64,000 nt of DNA from positions 8,122,001 to 8,186,000 of the forward strand of contig JAJTUQ010000001.1 of the NCBI GenBank assembly GCA_021399445.1, given 5' to 3'. Origin of the DNA: Xylogone sp. PMI_703. Its lineage: Eukaryota > Ascomycota > Leotiomycetes. The number at the start of each line of letters is the position of its first letter. The stretch's first letter is position 1. A program made the translations under genes and the position numbers. Below are positions 11,304 through 23,735 of this stretch, piece after piece. Below the pieces are notes generated by a model that was given only the letters and a program-made list of their open reading frames with translations, made no database searches and was not told the origin of the DNA.

Positions 11304-13168
11304 CAGGCATGCTGACACAATAGGACGAACGGGTCATAGATGATTTGTGTCCCCTTTTATCGCGCTGCGAATCAGTTCAATTGGATGAGAAGAGAAAGCT
11401 GGTGTGCGGCTCTGGCATATCATCAAATTACTAACCACGAATAACCTCAGTGAGTGACAAATCATATGCATGTTAGGCGGCAAATGCTCAAGGAAGCGAA
11501 TAAATCAATGGTGCATCCCCCCGTTTTCAGATACAGCATTAAAGAACAAGGAAAGAGATATATTCCTACCCCTAAGATAAATAACTACCAATGATACCAA
11601 ACATCCTAAGAGCAACCTCAACAGCATTCCCGTCGCAATGACTGTTCAGCCAGTTCTAATAGCCGAGTGGGAGAGCACTGTCCGACCATGGGAGCCTATA
11701 ATCCAAATCCTATAAAAACAAGAATAAAAGAAAAGGAAAATCTTGGATCCTCTCTATCTGAAGCCAAAGCTCTATATGCATCCTACCTCCTATTTCACAA
11801 CTCGCCGTCCCCCAGCCAAGTACCAATCGTCTCGCCTCGCCTCGTGCCACTCAGCCCCTTAACTACCCCGCACCCCCTTTTCCCCTCCCCCACAAAACCA
11901 CCATACCGACCTACAACACGAGACAAAACACAATAAACAACATGATACAAAAGCTCACAAAAAAAGCAGCAGAGCAATAATAATTTACAAGAAATGATGT
12001 ATCACACTTGTTTTTAGTTTAATAGCCAAAATTAATAGCGAAATAAAAGGGCTCTCTGCGATGAAATAATATTTAAGCTCATCAACACACCCCTTTACCC
12101 CTTATCCCTTCCCCCTTCCCTACGTTCATGTACGCCCATGATCATATTATCCCATTCCCGTATTTAATTCACATTCACATTCACGTTATTTAATCCACAT
12201 TCACATTCACGTTCAGGCCAATTTCAATGATGCTCATTCACTCAAATCCAAACCAAGGTCATGAAATACAAATATATATGCTTTACTTTGCTTTGCTTAT
12301 TTTGTAGACCACCTAATTACCACTACTTTGATCTACTCTGTAGTAGATATCTGGATAACATCAACCAACCACCCTTCCCCTTTTAGACCGTTCCAAATAT
12401 GACATAATGATAATAACGGCATGGTCAAAACCAACCAAGGCGATGACGCTGATAATCAACCCAGTACATTCATTTATTATTCGCCTGCCTACCACCCATT
12501 AGTCAAACACCACCTCTGAACCAATACCGATACCAATATCCAGATGACCAAAGCAGAACATGAGTTCGGAAAATATAATCATCATCAGTTATTTCATGAC
12601 TAACCCAGAGATACGTGTGCGAGGGATATATCCATGCATGCGCTGCCTGCCTGCGTGCTTGTGACCCGCCTATAGAGTAGAGATAGAGATAGAAGGGGGG
12701 CACGCCACCCTAAACAAAGAACCTTCTCCTTATGCTAAAAGACCCAAAGATTCTCATAGGCTTCCAAATGGCCCCAAGGATGTAAAAACATAACATGATG
12801 ACGACCACGACGACAACAAAAACGCCAGAGTCAATGCAAAAACCCACTATCCCCAGAGGCAGAGAGGCCGTTAATATTTTCTCTTTTATAGAAGGAAAAA
12901 AAATAACCTTGCAAGAAAATAACACCAGATACATAAACGTATAGTTTCCTGATATTCCAGCCGAAAACCCCGACGAAAACCAAAGTTCGAGTGGAGAAAT
13001 ATTCCCAAAGAATTCCCATAGATATCATTTCCTAGAAGGAAAAACGTTAAGACGTGAAAAAAACGGAGGCTAAAAACAGAGTGTGGCTGTTCTTTTCAAG
13101 CCACGAGATAATCGATCCATTTGCTCGCTCTGAATAATGTGCAGAGGAATAAAAAAGGAACATAATAA
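11304..13168. other. Intergenic / 3' flank of the Zn2Cys6 gene
   Basis: No coding frame is supported. The stretch between about 11.9 and 13.1 kb is AT-rich and probably includes the 3' untranslated region of the minus-strand regulator that ends at 13169. It contains a short direct repeat described separately and otherwise only simple, stop-dense sequence. Confidence 0.5.
12161..12212. repeat. Two tandem 26-bp units
   Basis: TATTTAATTCACATTCACAT... at 12161 is repeated with one difference at 12187. Each unit also contains an internal CATTCA duplication. Small, local and non-coding. Confidence 0.7.
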
Positions 13169-16067
13169 CTAAAACATGATCCACTCCCCATCTACGCCAT
13201 CCATATACCGGGTCCACTTGAACGGCCCAGAAGGGAACTTAATCCCCTCACTCTTCACACTTCCGGCATTGCTACCTTCCGCACTCTCGCTATCATTTCC
13301 TCTCCACAGCTTCTCGAGGACTTCCAATCCGGCTAGGTTATTCAGGTAGCCGCTTCGTCCCATAATCTCACGGACTCGACTTCGGACGATGCCGCGCTGC
13401 AATTCGTTCACGGCTTCGCTACCGGCAACGAAGAGCGGCCAAAGGAGGAACTTTTCGCAACCACTGCCTTGCTCGAGACTAGTGATATAGAAGAGAACCT
13501 GGGAGACAAGATTTTGGAAGTTGAGGTGGGAAGATGGCAGAGATGGATGGGCGAGACGCTCGGTGTAGAGAAGGGCGGCATAGCGGAAGGCTTCAGAGAG
13601 GTAGCCAAAATCCCTAAGCTGATTTGGTGATGGCTGAGATGGGAGACCAAGAACCAGACGTTCCGGGTCAAATTCCCACTCTTGGAGTGCTAGACGAGTG
13701 ACTTTCCATTCCTTCCAGAAAGCGGTTTGCATATCCTCGTGGTCATCTGGATCTAAGCTCGAGAGACGAAGAGCATTGTGATGGCTGCCGGCAAACATGT
13801 TGTCATCGTCCAGGGTGGTAGTAAAACCGTTACCGTCAAAGTTATGGGTGTGCAGATTGTAGAAGTCTACGAGAGCTTGGCCAGCAAGCCTTGGTCGTGG
13901 ATTAGGTGGTGGAGGAAGACGTGGTGCGGAAGATAGGGGAGAAGAAGTGGCTGTGGGGTTGTCATCTGACCAGTCATCCGAGCGGACCATGCGATGCTGA
14001 GAGAGCATGTTCAAACGTCCTAATTTGGAGATGGTCTTGAATAGTATGGCATCACATCCAGCAAGGTTCTCCAACGCATGCGAGGGATTCGATGGGCTCG
14101 CGATCATTTCGAGGAAGCTCGCTCGAGAGAGCTGCGCCTCACGGTCGTTAATGCTGGCAGCAATGCCGTCGAAATAAGTGAAAAGAGTCTCCATCCAGCC
14201 CCAGGCTCCGTTTTCCAGTCCAGAGTCTCGCATACCGAGAATCTTCTTCACACCAGCAAATTGCGTCCTAAATTGGGCAATGCCCGATTCGCACATGCGG
14301 TAGTGGCACAGGATGAACAAGGTCGCCAGCACGCAATCATGGCGTGCCTGAGAAGGATCTGAGAGCTGCTGATTTAGTAACTGCACGGCAAGTGATCGAT
14401 GCTGGTACTCCTCCTGGAGAGAAGCGTCACGTGTGTTGCTATCCGATGCCGAGTTAGAGTGGGTAGATGTCCGTCTTACGCAGGTGGGACGGCCAGAGCC
14501 AATATTAATGCGGTCCAGGAGTTCGAGTTCCACTGGTTGTCGCCAATAGTCCTGGGCCAACGACTGCTTGCGCTTCATGCGTAGATTGCAGGCGGCTAGA
14601 GCACAGATGGCGTGTTGAAGTGAGGAGCTTGAAGTGGCGAGTCGGAGGATGTGCTCTCTGTAGGGATTACTGGGGCTGTCCATGACCACGACGGATGGAC
14701 AGATGATCTTCTCGTAGTAGTCGAGAAAGAAGGATACGCGGGGGGAGATTTCGGGGGCGTAGGGAGGAGGCGAGGCGAGATCGTTGTGTGGAGGAGATAT
14801 TCGATATCTGTCGACATCAGGGCTTTCTTGTTGCGAGGTGACACTGTCATCGTTAATGGGGTTCCAGCCAAAGTGGTTCGTATCTGAATGGGAGCTCGTA
14901 GCATAAAGCTCCATTTCGTGAGGACTAGTGGTGGTAGCTGAGACACAGACAAGAAAAGGTTAGAGTTGAGTCCAAAAACGCCATGCCGCAACGCCAATCG
15001 GCACAAAACGAGCTGTCAGATTGTTAAAAAAAGAAGGCCCAAAACTCACCTAAGATATCATCATCATAACCCAATTCATGGCCTGCAGGAGAGGCGCGAG
15101 CCTGTCGTCCTTCCGGGATATCGTAGAGATTCTGGTGCGAACTGATGCTCGAGCTCATCTCGGACTGCGGGTAGAACTGATCGGGGCAGGAAGTCGGACC
15201 CCGCGCATCGCCTAGCAAGCCGGCCACGGGACTGTCGCCTCCCGTCGTCGAATAACTATTAAACATCTGCACGGGGCTGTTAAAATAGGTGGCATTATCA
15301 TCAGGGAAAGATTGACTGACGGGCGAGGCGTAGTCGCTTTCCGAATACGCGCTCAGAGAGTCGATGGAGCTGGAGAGTCCCAGGCTCTCAGCTCGGCTGC
15401 TCAAGCTGAGCGTGTGCAATCGATGCAATCGCGGGGCCTGTCGATGATGAGAAAGCTGCTCTGGGTTGAAGTCGGGCATGGCGTAGTCGTGGGCAGAGAC
15501 GGGCATGTTCCAGTCGCCCATCTGCAGGGTGGAGGGTGTTGATGGCTGGTGCGGGGCCATGTTGATGAAGTCGTAGGTGGTGAAGGGATTGTTTCCATTG
15601 TTATTGCCATTGCCGTTGCTAGTGGTCGTGCCATTACCATTGCCATTGCCAATGCTATGGACACTACCCGTACCAGTACTCTGGCCCTCGATTTTTACCT
15701 TGACATCCTCACTGTCCTTGCTCTCGACCACTCTGGAGGTGGTGGAAGTGGCTCGCGGCCTCGTCTCGCCGAAGTTCTGCAGTGCCGGCGCAGACCTAGC
15801 CACGGGCAGACTCAGCCCGCGCAGCTTTCCACGACTGGCCACACCAACGCCCCAGGTCAATTGGGTTTTGTAACCTGAGCATTCCTTTCCAATCTCCAGA
15901 CATTGCGAGCAGTAGGGTCGTCGACGATCGCACTTGGTGTTTCGTTTGGTGCAGGCGAAGCAGTCGTCCGAGGCACCTGTAGCTGGAGCCCTCCTGCGCC
16001 GCTTGCGTTGCGGCACGGAGGGAGGGTCCTGCGACGACGCTGGGGGACAAGCGACTGGCAGCGTCAT
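13169..16067 (-). CDS. Zn2Cys6 transcription factor with Fungal_trans_2-type domain (928 aa)
   Basis: Gene model complement(13169..14937, 15050..16067). One 112-nt intron (GTGAGT...CTCAG) splits a Gly/Ala junction codon and joins DDDIL to ATTTSPHEMELY. Residues 21-26 (RKRRRR) are a likely nuclear localisation signal. Cys 36, 39, 46, 53, 56 and 63 form a C-X2-C-X6-C-X6-C-X2-C-X6-C binuclear cluster. The conserved tail YKTQLTWGVGVASRGKLRG follows. Residues around 130-160 are a Gly-Asn repeat. From about residue 390 (ISPRVSFFLDYYEKIICPSV) the protein matches the start of the DUF3468/Fungal_trans_2 regulatory domain and continues to the C-terminus. It is a sequence-specific nuclear regulator; the target is unknown. 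The domain architecture recalls the ARCA/ACR-2-like group, but I do not assign an orthologue. It is divergent from NOP16 across a 13.9-kb non-coding region. Confidence 0.93.
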
Positions 16068-16177
16068 GATAGCGAGAGGCAGAGGGGTATATTGGATTTC
16101 AGCAGCAGCGACAGCGAAACGAAGATGGCCACCACAGCGACGAATGCAGTCTGGAGTATAGTAGCAACGCAGCTACC

Positions 16178-16325
16178 ACGAGAAGAAGAGGAAGAGGAAA
16201 GGGCGTAACGAGCGTAAGAGGAAGTTGGAGCGCGGCGCCGAGAAAGTGAGGAAGAAGGAAGGAAGGAAGGAGGTTAAGACGAAGACCAAGAAGAGGAGGA
16301 TGGAGAAGAAGAACAGGGAAGAGAA
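16178..16325 (-). promoter_or_regulatory. Polypyrimidine tract in the 5' region of the Zn2Cys6 gene
   Basis: The plus strand here is a long GA-rich run (AGAAGAAGAGGAAGAGG and GGAAGGAAGGAAGG blocks), so the sense strand of the minus-strand gene is CT-rich from about 110 to 260 bp before its ATG. CT-rich tracts commonly precede transcription starts in filamentous fungi. Assignment to this promoter is by position. Confidence 0.45.
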
Positions 16326-16983
16326 ATGTTCACGATCGGGCAGGGCGCGAGGTCGAGGAGGAGTACATTTAGTTGTTGTATGATGCGATCTGAAAGGGCG
16401 ACGGAGGGACCAGTATCTACAAGTACTGAGACAGGGTAGGAATCCTAATCTGAGGGTGCAGCCGATAAGGGTGGGGAGGCGGGCGCTATGGCCGGAGAAG
16501 GAAGAGCGATATTTGGAAGAGCCCGGGGGGAGGAATTGGGATGGATGGCTGCTTTGGTGGCTCTTTGGGTCTTGGGTCCTGGGTCGTTTGTGTGCTGGGT
16601 TTTGTGAGGTCCTGGGTAATAGGGAAGGAACCTGTATGGGCGGATGATTCGATAGCTGGCGGGGGGGTGAGGGCAGTGAGGGTGCTGGTCGTGCGGGTAG
16701 TGCGAGTAGCGTGCGTACTGTAGCGCGTGCGTAGGGGTTGTACCGCAGTTTTTCTGTGCGTGCGCGCGAGCGATGTGGGCTGCTGGGGAATTTTGCAGGG
16801 AATCCGGGCTCCCCTGGTCGGGTCTGTCAGGCCCTGGGGTGGTCTTCGCTCTCTGTGTGTCTGCGCCTGTCCGTCTGTCAGTTCTGCCCTCAGGTCCTTG
16901 TCGTGTCTGTGTCCTCCTTTCGTCACGCACTCTCTCTTGTCGTCTCCCTTGCCCGGGTACTGGGTACCGGATACTGGATCTGG

Positions 16984-17010
16984 ATACTGTACTGTACTGT
17001 ACAGTAGTAT
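16984..17010. repeat. GTAC-word cluster (imperfect palindrome)
   Basis: Consecutive overlapping ACTGTACTGTACTGTACAGT forms an imperfect palindrome around CTGTACAG. This is the densest example of a word family scattered through non-coding parts of the window. Confidence 0.7.
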
Positions 17011-17234
17011 TGGGTTTAATTTTAGTCCTTTCGTGCTGGCTACTGGGTCTCTGCCAGCCTGCTGGGTTGCGCCGATTTGCTGAGACGGTCCCTGATACGA
17101 TGTCGTATGTCGTATGTACCGGACAGCACCCCGTCGCGGAGAGGTCTGTGGGCAGAGAAAAGAGCAGGCAGGCCGTGGTCCTGCTGTTGCTGATGTTGCT
17201 GTGCTCGTGAGGACAGCGGGTCGGCGCGGGCGAT

Positions 17235-17244
17235 GTACCGGTAC
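17235..17244. repeat. Perfect 10-bp palindrome GTACCGGTAC, copy 1
   Basis: One of four copies in the window (others at 18672, 28970 and 54731), all in non-coding DNA. Confidence 0.75.
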
Positions 17245-18665
17245 TGTAATGGTACCGTCGTATGGGCGCTGGTGCAGCAACGCAAGCACGTCGCAGCAGG
17301 TGGTCCCTTCTGCGAGATTTATGATGATGATGAAAATGATAATGTGGATGCTCTCTCTCTCTCTTGTGTGGAGGTTTTGGCTTTTGATGCCCTTTTGGGA
17401 AGCGAGATCTCTTTCTTGGGGCCGGGACTGCAAGCTGTATCCTGTAGCTGGAAACTAGCTGAGCTCAACTACGGTATTAAATTATTGCCGCAATTGAATC
17501 TCCGGCACCTGGCGGCGGATGTGGATGGAGCAGGCGTGGGAGGCAGAGCCCGATGTGGACGACTGTCGTTATTGTGTCGCCGTCTTGCGCCTTTTCTATT
17601 ATGTATTCTTTTCTTCAGATCTTTCTCTGTTTTACCCTCTTTTTTCTCTTTTTGACTCTTTTCTCTCTCTTGCTTGATTTTCCTGCTGTTGTGCTCCACG
17701 TACACCTGCTGCAACAATGTACACAGACGCGCCTGGGGCTTCTGTGACAGCGTCGCACTTTTATATATACGTCCCCAGTCTAAGTCGTTTTTGCCGATGC
17801 GTTTTCGCAATGGGCGGCTGCAGCAGCGGTTGGAATTGGCGGGCTGTTGTGGCTGCTGTTGGCGATCTAGATGCCGCGAAGGGATGATGGAATGGCTTAA
17901 GGGACCAGCAGCGTAGCCCGTACGCTTGTTTGCTCCTGCTCAACACAATTGGTCTTGGGAAAAAGTGTTCCTTTTTCCCCTTTTTTCAGTGCTGGCCTCC
18001 TGGTTGAAGAGCTCAGCAATGCCAGAGGTAGAGGTAGGTGTAGATGTAGATGATGTAGACGGAGTAGACGCAGAAAAGGGAATTAAAATTGCGTTGTAGA
18101 CGGAGAAAGTAGCCCGGCAATCAGAGCGAAGGGACCCCGCCCAGGGAGATTGGCCACGGGTAATAGAGTGAGGTAAAATAAAAAGAGAGCTGTGCGAGGA
18201 GATGAGGAGATGGGGAGAACGGCAAAAAAGACCGCGATACAACGCAATACACACACCACACACACACACACAGCGAAGGAGGCAACGCAATGAAGGTGCA
18301 GGGCTGTGGTAGAGCAAGAGCAATGGCAGAGAGGGGGCGAGTGAGCAGTGAGCAAGTGGGCAGTGGGCAATACCGGATTAATTAAATCAAGAGGCGAAAA
18401 AAGGGCCAAGAGGAGGATCCGTCTCCCAGTGACGGTATCCAGAAAGCTTTGGCTGCTTGGGACTGGGACTAGCTAGGTCCTAGGAGAAGGAGGAGGAGAA
18501 GGAAGAAGGAGGAGAGGGGGCAGATTTGCTGGTCGGTGATGGGCGAACGGGGGTGGTGGTGGAAGTAACCAGCAGGATCCTCCAACAAGCCCCGAGAGGC
18601 CCCAATTTTGCCTGTGGGAGAAGCCCCAAGTCCACCCAGACGCTACGCTAAGGGGCGACCACTGG

Positions 18666-18738
18666 GTACCCGTACCGGTACAGTACGGCAATACCTCCAG
18701 ATACTGTACCGTGCTGTACATCCGCACTGTACAAGTAC
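18666..18738. repeat. GTAC-word cluster including GTACCGGTAC copy 2
   Basis: Within 73 bp lie GTACCCGTACCGGTACAGTA, ATACTGTACCGTGCTGTAC and ACTGTACAAGTACTTACA. They contain several members of the TACTGTAC/TACAGTAC family and the 10-bp palindrome at 18672-18681. Confidence 0.7.
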
Positions 18739-21700
18739 TTACAAGCTCCAGCCGGGTCCAGGACCATGGGCCCACGACTCCGCGAACCACACGAGGGCAC
18801 CACGGTCCAGCGACCATGGGGACCCAGAAAAGATACCGACTGCAGAGACAGACTCGACAAACACAGACACAAGACGGGCTGCCCACCTCGAATGCTCTAC
18901 CGTACCATGTCTCGTTGCTCTTGCCCGTCTCTTCTTCCATGTCTCTTCCTCCTCTCCCTACCGTATCTCGAGAAAAGCGCTACTTGGTATACGGGCGATC
19001 AGCGCCGTGTTGGAAGCAGGATTGAGCAGAGCCACCAGGCCCAGATCGCACACCAGCCAGCAGAATCCCCATGGTATGGAGAACCCGGTCATAGATAAGA
19101 AGTAGATCCGCGTACAGCAGACCCGAGGAAAGCAAGATCAGAGCAAGATCAGAGCAGGACCAGCGCAGAACACGCGCAGACTGGCTGCCACTCTTCACCC
19201 GCGCTTTCTCTCCCTCTCCCTCTCTCTCGGCCACAGCTCTCCCAGCACCCCCGTCCACAGCTACAACCACACACATCTGCATCTGCAGCCCGCTGCAACG
19301 TCGAGGCGCTGGGCGAAGATGGCTTGCTGGGAATTGCTGGGAATAGCTGCTGGGATTGCTTTTGGGATGATGATGCGCGATGGCCCTCGATTGCACCTTG
19401 CTCCAGGGGGGGGCGTGCTGGAATGCGCGCAACACCTCCATCATCCCTTCCCTCTGGCTCCCAGCAAATCTCGGCCCTGGTCAATCTCTCCCCTTCAACG
19501 CCGCCACCACGGCCACTGCGACGGGACCAGTGCAAACTACCACTTGCGACTGCGACCACGAGACTCTCTCACCATTCGCCGAATCCTCTGCGCCATCAGC
19601 ATCATCATCATCATTGCAGAGTCGCAGCGCACACCCAGCTGGATCAGAGGCGAGCACTGGGCACGCACGGGGCGGTTGTGGTACCCGTCTCTGGTGCTGC
19701 GGTGCTCCCCCAGCCTACGTACAGGCACAAACAGTACGGAAACGCTGCTACGGAGTACTACCGTACCGTGCTGTACTTGACTTTTCGTCTGTGGGCTGTC
19801 TTACCCCGCGGGCTGGGCCAGCACGGATTATCGCCGAAGAACGAGCGGACTCCAGCACCAGCAGGAGCAGCCAGCAGTAGCATCACAGGTGACAAGCTTC
19901 CCGCCCGCAAACAAGATACAGCAAAGGTGCTTCTCCAACAACAAGCAAAGCACCAAGCACCAAGCACCAAGCAGACGCATCCGCGGCATCGCCAACAGGG
20001 CCATACGGAGAGCGCCCAGCCAGCACTGGACCAATCAGCACGCCGCAGCCCGGACGAACTAGAAGCACGACTAGAAGCGCTGGACCGGCTTCCATGCAAG
20101 CCACAGCTGCTGCCACCTGCGGCCATCTCCTGGCCATCTCCTTGCCCTTTAGCCCTCTTCCACCCCTTCCTGCAGGCGCAACAGCCTCTGGCGGCGTTGC
20201 CAGCAGCGCAGCCCGGGCCCGGTCCTAGGCTAACGTGAGACACCCTAGACACTTCCCCCGAACACCCCTCTCCCTCTTCCTCCCTCCTTCGCTCTCGTGT
20301 CTTTCTCCTCGCTACTCCGTACACTACCCTCACACCTCGGCCACTAGCCACTGAATGCCGATTACTGGTTGCTGGCCGTTCGCTGTTGGCTACTACCTAT
20401 TCTCCCTCTCCTCTCTTACTCTCCCCTTTCTCCATCATCCTCGAATATCCACCACTCATGATCGCGGCACAATCCTGGGGAAGACCGAGCCAACCTCCCT
20501 TGCACGAACTGGCCGCTGTGGCCGGCTGCTGCAGCTAAACAAGCTCCGCCTGTCGCTGCTGGTCTGGCCGCAACCACTCCCAGCGCCGAGTGCGCCGCCA
20601 CCCCTCAGTCGCGGTGCCTCCGTCCCTCGTCGTTGCGTTCGGCACGGAGCGATATGACGACTGTGGATTAGTGCCTCTTGCCCCTCGATTTGAAATCTCC
20701 GTCTCCCGAATCACCGCCGTCGAATCCCAATCGCCGAACCACTTACTCAGTATTTCCCACGAAATCACCACTCAGCCCAACCCGCGAATGACAAGCAGCA
20801 GCAGCAGCAGCAGAAGCAGCATTTGCTCGACTTGGCTACGGCACGGGAATACCACAGTACATCCGCAAGGCCAGATGGTAGGCACCACGGGAGCGGGGCA
20901 TGACACCTTTGCTAGGCAAATGGCAAGGCTCCGGACCTGGCAGGGCTGAGAGATAGGCTTTGGAAGCATATCCCAGACCAAGATGAGCTTATTCGGTGCT
21001 GTACTCTATCTTCCCTTCTGCTGGCGGCTCTCATCACAGGGCTATTCCCGCAGATGCCAGGTTCATCCTGTACACGGCTTACAGTACAGTACCGTATTAT
21101 TATGCCCGTACTTACAGCACTTCCATCCATGTCCTCTGTCCACTGCCTTGCTCTGCCGGGTTCATCCTGCATCGTGCTCCAAAAAGAGAGAATAGCCCCC
21201 ACGGACGCCTCAAAATAACTATACAATTGCGTTTTTGCGACTTCCTGGTCGCGATCACAAGCAAGTTTCTGCGCTGCGTCCCAAGTGTGCAGTTGGGGTA
21301 GGTGCACGTACGAGTATCTTGCCGAAAATCACGTTCTCCTCAGCTCACCGCAACACCTCAAGCCGAGCCGCAGAAGGGCATATCTCAATAATCACGAGAC
21401 ATCTCATTGGGAGTTTGTTTTGGGGGTGGCTTGACGCTAGGCAAGTATTGCTGCTTCTCCTGGGCGGCAAAAAATTCGCGCAATATAAGCTTAACCTCTC
21501 AGTCCCTTCCCCTTTTCTGTTACTGAAACTGTCCTTTTTCTAGAAGGCGTCGAAGAACCGTCTCGAATCCTTCGAGAACGGCGCCATGCAGGAGACGCTG
21601 AGTTGCCTTGGATCAACAACACTACGGCAGTGAAGATCACGGCCGTCACCTTTTCTCCCCGGTAGGTTCGTCTCTATTCCGTACACGTACAGAGAGATGT

Positions 21701-23673
21701 AACATCGGACGGTTGGACAGGAAGGGTCCAATGTCTTGCATGCCGACTCTGGATCGGCGATGCTCTTCATCTCCGATCCCTGATCAATCGTGTCTGCATC
21801 TGCGTTCTGCTGCTTCTCTTGCTTCCTCCTTTTCTTTCCTTTTTCTCGAATGTTCAATGTTGCATCTACGAATCCCGTTGCCAAGGGCGCTTCACGTTTC
21901 ATGAAGATGCCGAATATCCAGCGTTCATGTGATTACGAGGCGTTGAGATCAATGCGATAGTTAGTTTCGAGTTCCGAGTCGATGTCTTCCTTCATCTGCA
22001 TGTCTCACGGCTATGGACGGCTTCTTTGGAAGGCTTTGTAGCTTGTTAGAGGGAGCCTTCAACCAAGAAAGTGTGCACAATACGAACACGTTGTCGAATT
22101 CAAACTCAAGACTTATCTGCGTCCTAGTTGATGTTTGTCAAGGTACATGGTTATACAGTTGACAGGCAAGACTTCTTCCTCGGTGTAACAATCCAAAAGA
22201 TAACACTTTGGGCTCGTGTTTTCGTCGTTGTATCAAATCGGACAGCACAGGATCAGCATCCAGATCTACTCGAAACAGCAACTTCCCCAGCGGTTTGAGC
22301 AAGGGCAATGTGATTCCCCTCCGCAGCGGATGTCGGCCCCTTCCGATTGATAAATCCACTCCACAATTGAACAGGCAGTACAGGATTGCGATAGTGTAGT
22401 ATAGCGTCGATTGAAGTAATTAGTACAGTACAGTAGTGCTAGGGCAGGGCACAAGCGGAGCAACCTGAAGGAGCACCACCCATGCAAGTATCACGAGACA
22501 AAATTCTCAAAAAAACACAGAAGAGCAAACGAGCATGGGATCTCACTACCTCGGTCAAGCTGAGCATCTCTTCTTCTCTAACAGCAAAAACACCGTTTCA
22601 TCAGCATCCACTACCAAAAGGCGGCTGAGACAAGAGATGCGGTTTAGTAAAAATCCTTTTTTAATAACCGAAAGGATCATTCACTAAGAGACATTATTGA
22701 GAGAGCACATGTCTGCAATTTCCTGTCTTTGACCAAAAAAATTACGGGTCTGGCTACACGCACGGCTGTGGTTAATTGCTTCTTTCGACAATTAGTGTAT
22801 TGCGCCAAAAGAAAACGCCATCTCGAGACGCCAGAGCTAATTCAAGCCTCCGACGGCGGTATTACTTTGCATGCAAGTACGGAGTAGCCTAGCCTAGCCC
22901 TGGATTCGCCAGTACAGTAGCGCCAGCAGCTATTCTTCCTAGTCTCGCACTTAGCAGGCGAGTTAAGCATCGCCTGTGCCTGTACGGTAGTGGATTGTGT
23001 AGTGTGGTTTGAGAGCAGCAGCCGAAGTCATCAGCAAAAGCCGCGTCTGGAGCGTGGAGCGCGGACTACGAAGATAATAGCGAAGTGGCAGATGTGAGAA
23101 GGGAGCGGAGTAGAGCGGGTAAAACGGAGACCATCTTGGCTTCTGTTTGAAGAAGGGGAAGTCATCGTGTTTTTGTGTGTTCAGGAGAATTAGGAGAATT
23201 AGGGCTGCGGGATTTACCGCTGAACAAAAGTCTTTTTGACGCTGCTCGTTTAGGTGCAAGAACAAATACTTCATATACAGTTACGAGCGAACCTCGCATT
23301 TTCCAGAGAACACAATCTGGTTTACTTCTTCAAGATGACAATCGAAGAAAAGCAACAAGAAAACAACCCAGCTTGAACATTATTCTCCGGCAAAAAGTGA
23401 GCCCTTTTTCTCAAATCCCGAACAACACCAAAAAAGACGGCGTCTCCTCGGTTCGCTTGAGAAGTTTCCGAAGATACTTCCGTACTCAATACAGTAAAAG
23501 CTTGTGGCGAAGAAATCCAAATCAATGGTGCGCTGACGGTTCGAACCTACGGGAAAATCCGACTCACATCCATATCCACATCAGTCTCGACTCGTGTAAG
23601 ATACTAACTACTGACTACCGATCATGAATTTGTCTTACTGTAGCGGCTGTGGCAGCTTACTGCGGGACTTGCA

Positions 23674-23735
23674 AGTACTGTACCGTGGTGTACTTGTACC
23701 AGCACTCTACAGTATACATGCCGGGTACAGGTAGT
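23674..23735. repeat. GTAC-word cluster
   Basis: AGTACTGTACCGTGGTGTAC, TTGTACC, TACAGTATACATG and GGGTACAGG occur within about 60 bp of otherwise unremarkable intergenic sequence. Confidence 0.65.

Noticed and set aside
16486..17433. 315-codon minus-strand frame upstream of the Zn2Cys6 gene
   Set aside because: Composition is dominated by Pro, Thr, Arg, Gln and His, with equally long frames on the other strand. No family, splice or start support; GC-rich leader sequence.
19324..20238. 304-codon plus-strand frame in the first desert
   Set aside because: Overlapped by frames of over 150 codons in two other phases and on the opposite strand. Low-complexity Ala/Pro/Ser/Gln; no family.
23540..23560. 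GGTTCGAACC resembling a tRNA T-arm
   Set aside because: The flanking bases do not pair as a five-base stem and no acceptor, D or anticodon arms can be drawn on either strand.
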